A DNA stretch of 64,000 nucleotides, from the NCBI GenBank assembly GCA_963971225.1, contig OZ020267.1, positions 105,549,892 to 105,613,891 of the forward strand, read 5' to 3'. The notes below the pieces were generated by a model. The model saw only the letters and a list, made by a program, of their open reading frames with translations. It made no database searches and was not told the DNA's origin. This stretch comes from Melieria omissa. Lineage: Eukaryota; Arthropoda; Insecta; Diptera; Ulidiidae. Shown here piece after piece: positions 37,441-48,838 of the stretch (positions within the stretch are counted from its first letter, which is position 1; each line of letters begins with the position of its first letter). A program made the translations under genes and the position numbers.

Positions 37441-38340
37441 AAATAAAAATAAGTAAAAAGCAAATATAAATTATAAATAAAAAGATTATAATAAAAAATT
37501 AAAAAATAATTCAAATAATAATATAATAAATAATTTAAAACATAAAGTTAAAGTTAAGTAAAACATAAAGTTATAAAATGTAAAATATGAATAAAACTAG
37601 ACAATATCAAATAAAAAATATAATTAGATAACAACAAATTATAATAAGATAAAATATAAAAAAAAATAGGAAATATAAAACAACAAACATAATAAAATAT
37701 AAAAATTATAATAAACTGTTAATATAAATAAAAAATGGGAAATTAAGATAAGAAATTATAATAAAATAAATTATAAATAAAAAATATAATATAAAAATTC
37801 TGAATAAAATAAAAAAGATTATATTAAAAAAGTATAAAAAATAAAATAAAAATCTAAAATATAAAACAAATATAAAATCAAAAATTCTAAATATACAAAT
37901 AAAAATAAAAAAGAGGAAATATTAAATTACAAATTTAAATTTTAAATTGATATTTAATTAAAAAAAACATAAATTATAACTCAACAAAGTATAAATAAAG
38001 ATAATAAATTAAATAGGAAATATAAAAAAATATAAAAAACAAAATTTTAAATATGAGTAAAAATAGGATATATCAAAATAAGAAAATAAAAAAAAAAAAA
38101 AAATATAAGTGAAATAGGAAAAAAATTATAGATAAAATAAAAAGATTAAGAAAAAATAATATAAATTTTAAAAAAAGAAAAAAAAAACCTTTTAATTTAA
38201 AAACCAAACAATTTCAACAAGTATTAAAATATATAAATAAATTAATGTTTAATAAGCTTATTATGTTAAATATTAAATCAAAAACTTAATTTTAAAAACG
38301 ATAATAATTGAAGCGTGCAAAGTTAATGGAACTTATTAAT
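37441..38340. repeat. A-rich degenerate tract
   Basis: About 900 bp made of 'aaaatataaaat', 'ataaataaaaa' and similar words. Together with 34,090-34,310 it brackets the LINE, so the LINE may have inserted in A-rich DNA. No coding content. Confidence 0.75.
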
Positions 38341-40595
38341 TTTAGTTAAATTGTTTTCTAATGTAAATTATTTGTAATATTTTTTTAATGTAGCGCACAT
38401 GTTCGGTTTTGACTAACTTTCATATTTATTGCATATTAGTTTGGCAATTAATTTTTATTGTTATTAGCAGCTGCAATTGCCATAGAAAATGCACTCGAAA
38501 AACAGCATTAAAAAAAGTATATGTTGGTGGTTGGTGTTGGGAGGCACTGTAAACATATTCAAATAAAATTGATTTAACATTTAAATAGAATTTAAATTAT
38601 ACACAAATTTCGAGCCTTAAGTGTACATAAGTCGCAACTGATTGATAAGGCAAATACTGCCTATTATACTATATTAGTATTGTTTCCTCTGGAACTGAAA
38701 ATTAAAATCGTTCTCCGATTTTCGGATCATTTTAAGTACTAAATATCCCATCGCACAAGAATTCTGAGTGGATACTGGCTAATCGAAACCCACTTCCTCA
38801 GACTAAATGCTAAGCCAAAAGATTATTGCCGAAGCTTTAAATGTGCAAAAGAGGAAGAAAGCATTTCTTCTGGCACTGCGCAGCATTCACTCTTTCTATG
38901 ACAAAATGATTATCTGTCTTGATAAATGGCTACCCAACATTAATAGCTGACAGCTGCATTGACCGTCTAAACCTATGAAAAGTTCCAACACTCCATAAAA
39001 AACACTCTTTACATAAAATTCAGAACAAGGAATCCAATATTCTATTCAATACTGAACGAACATGTTGCAAGCTTTGCTCAGCAACAGTGACACACCAAAT
39101 TGAAATATTGCCTCACACCTTACTTTCGACTAGGTCAGCGCGTTCCTTCCCCTCCCCCCCCCGCCACGCTATAAAAGTCAATACCAAAAATTAATTTCAA
39201 TATCGAATTTTGCAATTTCGCGAAATTGGCAACAGCTGCTCGCTCGCTGCCCACTCCGGCCATAAATTCCATCTTACAAACACTCAAATGTTCCAATATT
39301 TATAAGCGGCAATTTTATGCATTTGCCGCTGGGTTTTCATTAAAGCGCGACCGGCGTCGCTTTTAGTGATTTTTGCTGTACGCCAAAAGGCCATAAAAAC
39401 CAAAGCGTTTAGTAAGAAACTTGTGCGCATTTTATTTAATTTTTATTTTCACTTTTTCGAAACGTGTTGTCGATTTTGCTTTTTTCTATTTGGTTTGTTG
39501 GTCTTTGTAAATTCAATTACTTACCCGGCACCGCCAACAATATGGCCAACAGCATGCAGCACCTTAGCCAGCTGTGTCGCGCTGTCTGCATTTGGTTGGC
39601 ATCGCAGCGTCGTCGCTGCCCGCTGCTCGGCTGTCGCAACGTCACCGCAAATGCGTCAGCCATTTGAGAGTTTAATGCAAACAAATAATAAAAAAAGAGA
39701 AAAAATGCAAAACGAAATGTAAAAGAAAACGAAATGAAAATGCAGCAAACGCTGATTTGACTGCTTCGATCGGGCGCCCCACAACGTTTGACTTCACTTT
39801 ACTTTGCCGCTCTTTGCAATGTTATTTATTTGCCGCTTGTCGTTTTTGCCCTGAACGCTTTGCTTGTTGTGTCGTATTGGCGCAACTGCCAATATTTTTA
39901 TTTGCAAATAACTGTCAACTGAGAGTATTTTGCTGCGGTTCTCGATCGCCAATGCCACCGATGCCCCAACTCACACTCAATGTCTGTGAGTGTGTGGGCG
40001 TACGGTGTTTTTTTTTTTAATTTTGTGCACCGCTTCCTTGCGACGCTGAATCGCTTCACTGCGTGGGTGTGCTGGCAGCCAGCTTCTGTCGTCTTTACTC
40101 TTATTTCTTTGTACTTTTTGCCGCTTTGGTCGCCGGACTGCAAGTTGCAAAATCAACGCTTATGCAATGGTTGCCGCGTGAGAAATTGTAAATTGAATTC
40201 TCATTGCTATTTTCTGGCTTTTCTGCAATGTTTGTCCGTTACAGGTTGTCTGATGTGTGGAGTTTGGTTCGCTCAGCACAAAATTGTAGCTGTAAGAAAA
40301 AACCAAATTTATAAGTAATGGAATATTTTATAGAAATATGAAAATCATTGAAATGTGTACGGAAAAAATTGTATAACAATATAAGGTAAAAAACAATGAG
40401 AAAGCAATATTGGAAATGCGCCGAATCTAATGCAATCTTTTCAAGTACAAAATTCTATATCATACACTTTCGTTGCTAATTTATTAGTTGGAATCAAAAG
40501 TCAGAGAGTCTTTGTAAATGCTGGTCTTGTGTCTGCGTGCTGATTCAATGAAATTCATGGTCGATACATAACATAGCTTAGGTTTGGTTATAGAA
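38341..40595. other. Non-coding DNA
   Basis: AT-rich to 39,160, a C-run near 39,153-39,163, then GC-richer sequence 39,200-40,280. Open frames in the GC-richer part (for example 39,757-40,020 plus) overlap on both strands without domains. A gene exon cannot be excluded but is not supported. Confidence 0.45.
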
Positions 40596-40755
40596 AGGAG
40601 AAGGAAAAGGTCGACCTTACGCGAACTAGCCGCTGTCAACACCACCTGGGACGGCGCGAAAACAACAGCGCCGAATCATGTTAGATAGAAGAGTCCTGTG
40701 GAGGCCCTATGCTCCAGAGAGGAGTGAACAAGGAAAACAAAAATTATAAGTATGT
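40596..40755 (+). mobile_element. 3'-end fragment of the LINE family at 17 kb
   Basis: The plus strand reads 'aaggtcgaccttacgcgaac', 'ccgctgtcaacaccacctgg', 'gacggcgcgaaaacaacagc' and 'tgctccagagaggagtgaac', ending in an A-rich tail. The first part matches, inverted, 16,985-17,060, and the last part matches, inverted, 6,290-6,340. It is a 5'-truncated copy of about 150 bp. Confidence 0.7.
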
Positions 40756-41884
40756 CACTTCCACTCGGAGATCCAATTGGATGCATTTTTCCCATTAGAG
40801 TACTGCATGAATATATTCATTTTGGCGGCTACACTACTGTACATACTGTACGGGTACTTGGTATTCGAAGAATGTGTACAACGAAACGAATAGAAACGAG
40901 AATCAACGAGCGTCGCTTCTTGTTTCTATTCATATTCGGTGAATAGCGAACACTGCAGTGCTCGTATTCGGTGAGAGGCAAATATTGCAGTGCTCGTATT
41001 CGGTAATCGAGAACTTTGCGAAGTATTCGAAGATCAACAGGTTCATCGAATATTTTTATGCGCAGTATGTCACTTTTCCATGTGTATACTTGTGGTGCGG
41101 TTGAAGTGGCTTATAAGTTAATACGCAAATCGGAAATTATTGAAGAAAGTAGCATAACAAATACATAAATATTTATATATAACATAAATATTTCTAAATA
41201 ATCTTATGAATAATAAAACGAGTATATTCGAATATATTCGAAGCAGTGTGTACTATTATTCGAATGCTTTTGTGCTCGTTTTCCCGCTTCGAGCGAATAT
41301 GAATAAATAGTGTACGTCTACTCGTTTATGTTCGGAGCTTACTCGTACTCGAAGAGAGCTGTACTCGTTTTCATTCGGACTGGTCCGCAGAGATGAAGTG
41401 AAGTATTCTATTCAAAAGCATATGAATGTTTTTGAATAGCAAAATTGCATACTCGTGCAGGACTCTATTTTCTATATTTTAGAATCTGTTGGGTTTCCTC
41501 AAAATTTGGAGTTGCCGCTTGCACAAAGTAAAATTCCACAAAATTCAAATATATCTAACAATATTGTTTGTATTAAATTTAAAATTTAAATATGGTTTGA
41601 CTTGAATGGCTTTGTGTGAGGCGCTTTCAACTAAACTACAAGTAGATTGTTTTATATAACAGAAATCATTGAAACAATCTTCCCAAAGTTCCACTTAATG
41701 AGTGTATCGCTAACTTGAAATCACTGAAATGATTTTATCATCTCAGGGTCTGATATGATTGGCCAACATGTTGGCTCCTCCTGAAAGTTTTTTAAATCGT
41801 CGCACCACACATGAACTCTCCCACTCAAAAAACCGATGTTTGTTTATTCCGCGGCAGAGTTCACTAGTTTTATACGTGACTTAA
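40756..41884. other. Non-coding stretch with 'actcgt'/'attcg' word repeats
   Basis: A 29-bp phrase 'tgcagtgctcgtattcggt' occurs twice near 40,954 and 40,986. From 41,220 to 41,390 'attcgaa', 'ctcgttt' and 'actcgta' words recur. An undefined element may lie here, but no termini could be fixed. Confidence 0.4.
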
Positions 41885-42329
41885 CCCTTTCGGTACTTCT
41901 TTTTTGTTTTTAACTTTAAAAGTCATTCTTTTCCATTTTATTACTGTTTAAGCCTACATAATGAATAATCAAAAGTCCGTACAGCCTTAGTGAACTATAT
42001 TTGGGATCTAACTTTTTTTGCACTTACTAAAGCAATAAATACCTACTAGATTACTTACATAAACTTATAAAATAAATTGATTTTTGGAATAGAATAAATA
42101 AAAGTACGAAATGACCTCTTTTTGTAAAATACGCAGCTCGATAGGACTGCGCACTTTCTGAACCCTTACAAGTTACTTGGTACACTAATCAAAATATTTT
42201 TTTCATGATTTGGTATAAAAATCTTCAGAGAAAAATACAAAAATTGAAAAATATAGTATCCACAAGTTTTTGACCTAAAACAGGCACTGAAAAGAGACTA
42301 TGCCATATGGCATAGAATAACCGAAAGGG
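41885..42329. mobile_element. piggyBac-type MITE, TTAA-flanked
   Basis: CCCTTTCGGT at 41,885 and its inverted copy ACCGAAAGGG ending at 42,329 lie directly inside TTAA duplications (41,881-41,884 and 42,330-42,333). The interior, 445 bp in all, has no transposase. Short TIRs beginning CCC plus TTAA targets fit a non-autonomous piggyBac derivative different from the one at 34.7 kb. Confidence 0.88.
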
Positions 42330-42333
42330 TTAA

Positions 42334-42587
42334 AAAACGGGTTTGAGCACATAAATGATGACCATAAATGATGACCATAAACTTAACAAAACGTACTTTA
42401 AAACTGAATACTGTATCATTATTCTGTGCTCATTTTTGTGCCAATAACACAAACAAACAAACCACTTCTGACTCAATAACTCCACTTCCAGTGAAACAAA
42501 TATCATGAAATTTTGATTAGAAGTGCTCAAAATGCATATTTCCAACATACACAGTCACATAGAGGTAACGTCACATGAAAATATCGT
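42334..42587. other. Short non-coding spacer
   Basis: Contains an imperfect 'aatgatgaccataa' duplication at 42,353-42,380. It ends with the left copy of the LINE target-site duplication (42,573-42,587). Confidence 0.5.
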
Positions 42588-43032
42588 CTTCAAGCAATAC
42601 CTCCACAGGTTCAAACATGAGGACGACCCTTCCTGCCCGCAGTGCCCATCGAAGCACGAGACCGCAGAGCATGTCCTGTTCGAGTGCCCGCGGTTTAAGT
42701 CCGTCCGAAGGGAATTAGCAGTAGCTCTTGGGGAGCATCCGTCCGTCTTAAACCTGACCGCACACATGTGTGACACCCCACGCAAGTGGGAAGCTGTATG
42801 CTCGGCTGCAGCCAGCATTATGAAAACACTGCGCGTTTTAGAACGCCAACGTAGGGAAAACAGGTAGTCCGAGGTGGTGGGCACGGTGCCGCACCCTACT
42901 GATACCAGGAAGTAATTCCTCGCAGGACGTTCCCTGATATCAGTGTAGGAGATAGAAGGGTTTTTAGTGGGTGAAAGTCTCACACTCCGGCTTTCAATGC
43001 TTTTCCCTTCTTTAAAATAAAAAAAAAAAAAA
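42588..43032 (+). mobile_element. 5'-truncated R1-like LINE with poly(A) and target duplication
   Basis: The coding remnant enters in frame and reads FKQYLHRFKHEDDPSCPQCP, then HETAEHVLFECPRF, a C-terminal CCHC knuckle typical of R1-clade elements, and ends with a stop at 42,867. About 150 bp of 3' UTR and an A-run (43,018-43,033) follow. The target sequence ACATGAAAATATCGT lies on both sides (42,573-42,587 and 43,033-43,047). At 445 bp this is a clean target-primed reverse-transcription product. Confidence 0.93.
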
Positions 43033-43195
43033 ACATGAAAATATCGTATTTCAAAAGTTCTGTTTCTATTTGAAAGGCATTGTTTCAAAACACTCCCATT
43101 ACTACGTTCTGACTACTCCCTGAAGAGAGATTTTTGTCTATTTAAATATTATTATAATCCTCCCGAGCAAAGCTGCGCGTAAGAGCTGCATGCAG

Positions 43196-43230
43196 TATAA
43201 AAACTGTGTGCACGCGTTTCACCAAATCAA
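43196..43230 (+). promoter_or_regulatory. TATA box and downstream start region of gene A
   Basis: TATAAAA at 43,196-43,202 is followed about 30 bp later by an initiator-like CAAATCAAATC. The surrounding 130 bp closely matches the promoters of genes B, C and D. Confidence 0.75.
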
Positions 43231-43290
43231 ATCGTTTTATGAAAGCGAAGTTACCAGTATTCAAACAGTACAGAATATTTTTCGTGCAAT

Positions 43291-44136
43291 ATGGATCCAT
43301 GGAAACTTCCTATTCTTCTGTTGCTGTTCGAGTCGGTCAGTGTGAGGTAAATATTAACTAAGGAACATAGACCAAATATTAACGCAATTAAAAAACTATA
43401 AATTTAATTTAGATGTATGTATTAAAAAAATAAATAAAATAAAAATAAAGTAAATTGCACCTTGGCCACGTTTCTGTTTGTGATGACTTGATGCGTATAC
43501 AGATTACATAATTTTTTTAGTATTTCTGTGACACAGGAAATCAACCAGATGGTGTTGCAGACACACAACAGTTTAGCGACTTTGCTAGAGGGATGGAAAG
43601 AAATAATTCCTACAAGAACGTCATTCGAGAGGGAACGCAACCAGTGGCATAACAAATTGGCAGTGCTGAAAGACATTTCTCCTTCAGACGAAAACGCTAA
43701 ACTCTATATGAAAGACGTGTTTGACACAATGTATGCGTATGGGGATTATTTAGCGGACGATCATAACTCGGAAGTAGAAATACACAGTTTAGTGAAAAAT
43801 ATTACGGCGTTAATAGAAAATGGAGACTTGAGTGAGAGTCGTAAAAAAATATTAACAGATTACAGAAACGATTTGTTGAAAGTATTGAAAGAAGGAAGCA
43901 CCATTGATAGAATGACACAAATACAAATTGTCAAAGCCGATTTGAATATGCAATGGTCAGATGTAGATACAACTACAGATAAAAATGTGGAACCATCACA
44001 AAAAAATTGGTCATCACGAAGCATTGTGCTCATCGGACTTAGTGCGATTATTGTTTTTATTACAATTTTTGTTTGTATCATGGTTTCAACTATGGCAAAT
44101 AATCGCAAAAAAGCAACATTTCAAGTTCAAGTTTGA
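43291..44136 (+). CDS. Gene A: signal peptide, helical ectodomain, transmembrane segment; unknown family
   Basis: Two exons inferred: 43,291-43,341 and 43,537-44,136, intron 195 bp, predicted 216 residues. Exon 1 encodes a signal peptide (Met-Asp-Pro-Trp then Leu-rich). Relative to B-D it lacks one base just before the splice site. Using the shared donor at 43,347 would break the frame, but a GTGAGG donor at 43,342 restores phase 0, so I chose that. The acceptor follows ACACAG. The ectodomain is mostly helical with the family motif SLATLLEGWKEIIP and one N-glycosylation site (NIT). Residues about 178-200 form a hydrophobic span (VLIGLSAIIVFITIFVCIMV), followed by a short basic tail (NNRKKATFQVQV). 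Expected location is the cell surface or secretory pathway. Function not recognised. Transcription is not proven. Confidence 0.7.
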
Positions 44137-44326
44137 CAAAATGCAAAACAACTTTGGGGTCATTTCTTTGGTAGACTGATGGTCAAGAAATATAAACTTG
44201 TAAAAACTTGTTAAACTGAACTTTTTGGGAATGCAAAAGTGTTTGTTTATTATTTCGAAAATGTTCAAATGTCTGAAGATTCAAAGTTCAAAGTGCTGAG
44301 GTTATTTAAAATAAGTCTTTTGTTGT

Positions 44327-44389
44327 AATAAATATAATATAATATATATAAGCTGTAAGCATCTGAATTAAGTCTTTTGTTGCAATAAA
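44327..44389 (+). terminator. Duplicated poly(A)-signal region of gene A
   Basis: AATAAA occurs at 44,327-44,332 and again at 44,384-44,389. Each is preceded by the phrase 'aagtcttttgttg', so about 55 bp of the 3' end is duplicated. Genes B and C carry the phrase once. Confidence 0.7.
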
Positions 44390-44475
44390 TATAACAAACG
44401 TTTTAAGGAAAATCTGAAAGAAACGTTGTACCTCTTCAATTGTTAACAAATAATCTAAGGAACTTTGAATATGTA

Positions 44476-45340
44476 CTTTCAATCATGTAATAGATTGAAG
44501 GTACTTTCACAAAGTGAGTAAAAAATATTCAAAATCTGAGCATGAAACCAAACAATGTTGAACCTGACCCTTCATAATGAAATTTATTTTTCAAATCGAT
44601 CTAACCAGTGTTCCTGTGCACTTCATAACGAATCTGTTGACTATTACTTTGAAAATAAATAATTAAGAACTTTTAGTTGGTTGATTTTTTAATAATAAAT
44701 AGCATTTTTAACAACATTTTCATATCAATTGCTGGCCTAACCAGACCTAAGCTTTGCTTTGGTTAAATTCATTTACGTGAATCGCTGAATGATTTTGAAA
44801 TAATTGATTTTTGTAGTTTTAACTTAAACAATAATTGAAGGTCATAAAACCAATATGCAGTTGGTTCCAACTGTTGTGGAAAAAATAATAAGTTATTATT
44901 TCAGTTCTCCATTTAAGCACAACGCTTCGCAGCGTTCATTGGGCACTCAAGCAATCTTAAACACCTTTTCTCGAAACCAATTTTTGCAAACTGGCTACAG
45001 ATTGAACAATGTTGCATGCATTGAGTTAATATTTTAACAGTAGCTTCTTAATTACGTTTTTGAGGCAGTCTATGCTATTTTTCTTAATCAATAGCAACTT
45101 GTTTTAATTAAATGGCAACAATTAAGGTGGCATTCATTTTATGAACCAAAATCTATTCGATTTTTTCAAAGTGTACTAAAAAGTGATTTAGAGAAATGCC
45201 TGCAGGTAATCCAATCGGCTATAATAAATAGATTATACAAGATTTTGAGAGACTTTGACTCTGCGAGAATTTTGTGCTTCCTTAAAGGACTTAAGAAAAC
45301 TTGCAATCAAGCATAGGTTTGCTTGCCGTCATTTCAGCTC
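44476..45340. other. Non-coding stretch
   Basis: Similarity to the 3' flanks of genes B and C ends near 44,475. The rest is AT-rich with no recognised element. Confidence 0.5.
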
Positions 45341-45344
45341 CGAA

Positions 45345-45517
45345 TTAAATTCTTTGTACTCTTCATTAATAATATTAGTAGCTGCTTTTCTAAGAGTAAG
45401 TTCATGCTTTATGCGGATGATTTAAAAATGTACACTGCTGTCCGCAGTCCTTGCGATGCTGACGATCTACAGTCTGATTTGGACACCGTCAACCTGTGGT
45501 GCAACAGGATCTACTAA
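45345..45517 (+). pseudogene. Reverse-transcriptase fragment of a non-LTR element
   Basis: Reads FVLFINNISSCFSKSKFMLY followed at once by ADDLKMY, giving the YADD catalytic motif, then DDLQSDLDTVNLWCNR, ending in a stop. It belongs to the same Jockey/CR1-like family as the minus-strand RT remnants in units 1 and 2. Both sides are truncated. Confidence 0.85.
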
Positions 45518-45520
45518 GAT

Positions 45521-47067
45521 TTGTCCAGAGGTCGAGTAGATTTAAATCACATTAACAAGGAACATCAAGCCGTGATAGAATGAACCAATCTAATGTCTGA
45601 GTGCTGTGTTTGCTAAGGAAAAAAAGACTTTTAACAAAGGAAAAAGCATTTTTTCGTGCGCTAGAGTCGTGTTGCCTCTTGAATAGGTTTTGTGGTGAAA
45701 CAGTTTTTAAATATTTTTTCTATAAAAACCACAGTCAATGTCTTGAAGGTTTTGTCTTAAAATTTCAAATCAATATCTCAACTCCAAATAATTTATTTCT
45801 GTTTGAGAAGGGTAGGCAAGACAGGTAGCTTCCTGATTTCTTTCTGACTTCCTAAATAAGTTAGTTGCATCCTGTCGTTGGCTGAGGTACCACAAATAGG
45901 GTCTGCGAGTAATAATTTGCAAGTTTACTGTCGTAGGGTCCTAGGCAGTAAGAAGGATAGGAACAGGTCCAGGAGGGAAGGTGCAGGGTGAAGGCAATGG
46001 TTGAAACTGAAGCCCGTTTATGCAAGCTGAAGACTCCAGCTACGTTTTAAGGGTATTATTTTTTATATAGGCTTTTTATTTTCCCTTACTTCAGTAAGCT
46101 GGCGAGGGCCCCCACCAGTGTTGACGAATTTTTCTGCACAATTTCTAAGGTCACTTGTAGCGCGCCACAGGCTTAGACAGCCGATCGGCTATTTGAGGAA
46201 ATGTAAATTCTTCTACTCACCACCTCCCGCGCAAGCAACTCGAGCTGCTAAGATCCCTGCGAGTGTGTCAAGTGTTGCTTTGCTATAGCGCAAAATACAC
46301 AAAGTTCTCTTTTTGCTAAATTTTCGGGATCAATGCAGGCCCAGAGTCTGCTCGTGAATTCAAACAGTTAGACCGCATGCTCCATTGGTCATTGGTGCGC
46401 TTAGTGGCTTTCTGAGAAGAATCGTTGCAAGTTCATGGAATGGCGGGTGGATACCTGTCGTCCGTCCGTGGATATTCGCGTCCGTCAGCCTCGACACCTT
46501 TCATGTGCTCTTTCGTTGTTGCACCAAACTTTGAATACATTGTGCTTGGCAAGGCTTTTCTTTATTTGGCATTATTGATTGATTGACAAAGAATTTATCG
46601 ATTTGGCTTTTTCTTTTTCTGTATTTCTTATTGAGATATTTTCCCAGTACAGACCAGAGCTGGTTAAATTAAAGTGATGTGTAATGATATGATAGACTGT
46701 TTTACAAGTAGAGCGTTGAAAAGACTTTTTTCTGAACAGTCGATTTTGAATGCGCTTCATTTGGAAACGAATGCAACATTTTTCTTGATTACTCTAGTCA
46801 AAGCTTTACTGCTGGTTCACTGAATACAAATGTTTGTAAAAATACCAAAAATACTCTGCAGCATGAGAATCATGCCATGTGTCCGCCTTATGTCTCCGTT
46901 CTCATGCCACCGATAGATGACACGAATAATGGAAGGGAATTTTGCATCGTTGGAATTTCAAGTTAACCAGAACAGTGCACCATTACAATAAAAACCATTT
47001 CCATGGGTTGTATTGTTTACTACTGACAGCCATAAAAATGAAACGAATTGTGTTCGTTCCGATGTCA
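45521..47067. other. Non-coding stretch upstream of the tandem units
   Basis: A moderately GC-rich patch (45,900-46,500) contains no domain in any frame. It could be untranslated sequence of an unrecognised retroelement. The remainder is AT-rich. Confidence 0.4.
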
Positions 47068-47751
47068 GAAGTAAAGAAGGTAAATATACTTACTCGCGAA
47101 TCTTGACAACTGAATTGACGCTAAGTATGAGTCGCCATTGTAGCATCTTGAACCAATTTGATTTGTGCCAAATGTCGTTTTCATTTTGAATGATGTTAGG
47201 CTATGCAAATCATTGAATAAGGATGACCACTGTGCCTGCATCTGAATCAGGAGATCGGCAACAGTGACGGAGTAGGTAACCAATAACATATTTTCTTATT
47301 ATTACTTTGCCCTTTTAAGCTCTGCAATCTCCAGTGCTTGTATGTATATACGAAATTAACTAACAGTGTAGCACACTTATTCGTTTTTTTTTTATTTTTT
47401 GCAGTTGCATAAGTCACCAGTACTGACTTATCAGTACCAGTACTGACTTATCAGTACCAGTACTGACTTATAATTAAGTGCAATTAAGTGTTTTAACGGC
47501 ATTGTGTGTTGCTGTTAGATATCTATCGTCTATATGTAAATCTATATTTATGCTATATTATACAAATGACAATGCCATTCTGACATGTCAACCTAAAACT
47601 ATTGAACCAATTTAAGACAGAAGCAGTGATAAACAATATCTTTTCAAACTCAAATTATTCGAAGGCTCCATCCGTCTTAGTTAGTCGGATCGTTACGAAC
47701 TTGATAACTGAAAACAGTCCGAGCAAAGCTGCGCGTGACAGCTGCATGCAG

Positions 47752-47788
47752 TATAAAAGCTGTATACGCGCTTTCCACAAAGTCAATT
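47752..47788 (+). promoter_or_regulatory. TATA box and initiator of gene B
   Basis: TATAAAA at 47,752-47,758 is followed by TCAATT at 47,783-47,788, about 31-33 bp downstream, the standard spacing for an arthropod core promoter. The ATG is about 65 bp further. The arrangement is conserved in all four gene copies. Confidence 0.8.
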
Positions 47789-47850
47789 CGGTCTGTGAAA
47801 GCCAAGTTCACACTATTCGAACAGTACAGAACATTTTTCGTGCGCGCAAA

Positions 47851-48838
47851 ATGGATTTGTGGAAACTTCGTATTCTCCTGTTGCTGTTCGCAGTCAGTCA
47901 GTGTGCGGTAAATATAAAATACAACACAACTTGGACTAAGGAACGTAGCCAAAGTATTGAGTGAAGTGCGGAATATAAATAAAATTACTATTTAAAATAA
48001 ATTAACTATTCAAAATTTTAAGTAAAAAGAATTTAAAGTGAAATAATATACGAGCTTTTCTCGTTTTCCTTTCTCCTTTTTCACTCTCATGTTCGGTTCG
48101 TTATTCGAAAGATATATCTACGAGCAGTGGCTTAAATAATTTTGTTCGAAAAAACTTAAACATAAACTCTTAACTTCGTTTTGACCAAGTTAACAACATT
48201 TTTTGGTTGAACCCAAAAACAACTTGGCCACGTTCCTAACTATGCCCACTTGATATGTGAACAGATTATGTGACTTGCTCAGTATTTTCATGACACAGGC
48301 GGATGAACATCTGGATGAAAATGTACAGGCGGCAATCGCGGCCCTCAATAGTTTGTTAAATGGATGGGTTGAAATAAATCCGGCAACAACTTTAGCTGCG
48401 AGGGAGCAAAACATATGGCGCTACCAACTTGTACAGTTTCGAGAAGTCCTTGAAGCTAATCTTACTGACGACGTCCAAAAAGAAATTCAATTCAATGATA
48501 CGACGGAAATGCTTCGAACCTATTATAACTTTAAGGTTGAACTCCAACAGTTAAATTCGAAAATAAAGAATTACGAGGCAGTTATTGAGGCAGCGCTTGA
48601 AACGCCAGACGTAAGTGGGGATGATCGAAAACAATTGAAAGTCTTGAAAAACGCTTTGCAGCAGATTTCGGAGGAAGGAGGCCTCAAAGAAAAAAAGCAA
48701 TTATTGAAAAATTTAGATCATTCAATAACGTTGCCCAATCCCGGCCCTTCGTCATCTGGAAGCAATGTCTTTCTGTGCTCATCCGATTTGGTGCGATTAT
48801 TGATGTTATTACCATTTTTGTTTGTATTGTTATGTTAA
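47851..48838 (+). CDS. Gene B: signal peptide, helical ectodomain, GPI-signal-like C-terminus; unknown family
   Basis: Exons 47,851-47,907 and 48,299-48,838 with a 391-bp GT-AG intron, phase 0 at both sides, predicted 198 residues. Exon 1 is exactly a signal peptide (MDLWKLRILLLLFAVSQCA). Exon 2 begins ADEHLDENV and encodes a charged helical domain with SLLNGWVEINPATTLAARE, aligned with gene A, and N-glycosylation sequons NLT and NDT. The end is PNPGPSSSGS, then a hydrophobic run (LVRLLMLLPFLFVLLC) and an immediate stop, the layout of a GPI-anchor signal. Relative to gene A an 8-bp difference near 48,767 shifts the frame. The A-type frame stays open for 35 codons (48,775-48,879). An AATAAA at 49,102-49,107 serves as poly(A) signal. 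Role unknown; surface or secreted location inferred. Confidence 0.75.

Noticed and set aside
39366..40318. Open frames in a GC-richer block
   Set aside because: Frames overlap in several phases and carry no domain; composition alone explains them.
42555..43088. Minus-strand frame of 177 codons across the R1-like insertion
   Set aside because: It is the shadow of the LINE coding strand and reads through the poly(A) tail as Phe repeats.
47065..47289. Minus-strand frame of about 70 codons conserved at the start of all three units
   Set aside because: It is nearly identical only because the units are recent duplicates; the unit 1 copy differs by indels and has no start context or domain.
47602..47964. 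120-codon frame conserved in B, C and D that runs through the promoter into exon 1
   Set aside because: It starts at a non-AUG codon upstream of the TATA box and ends inside the intron; conservation is explained by recent tandem duplication.
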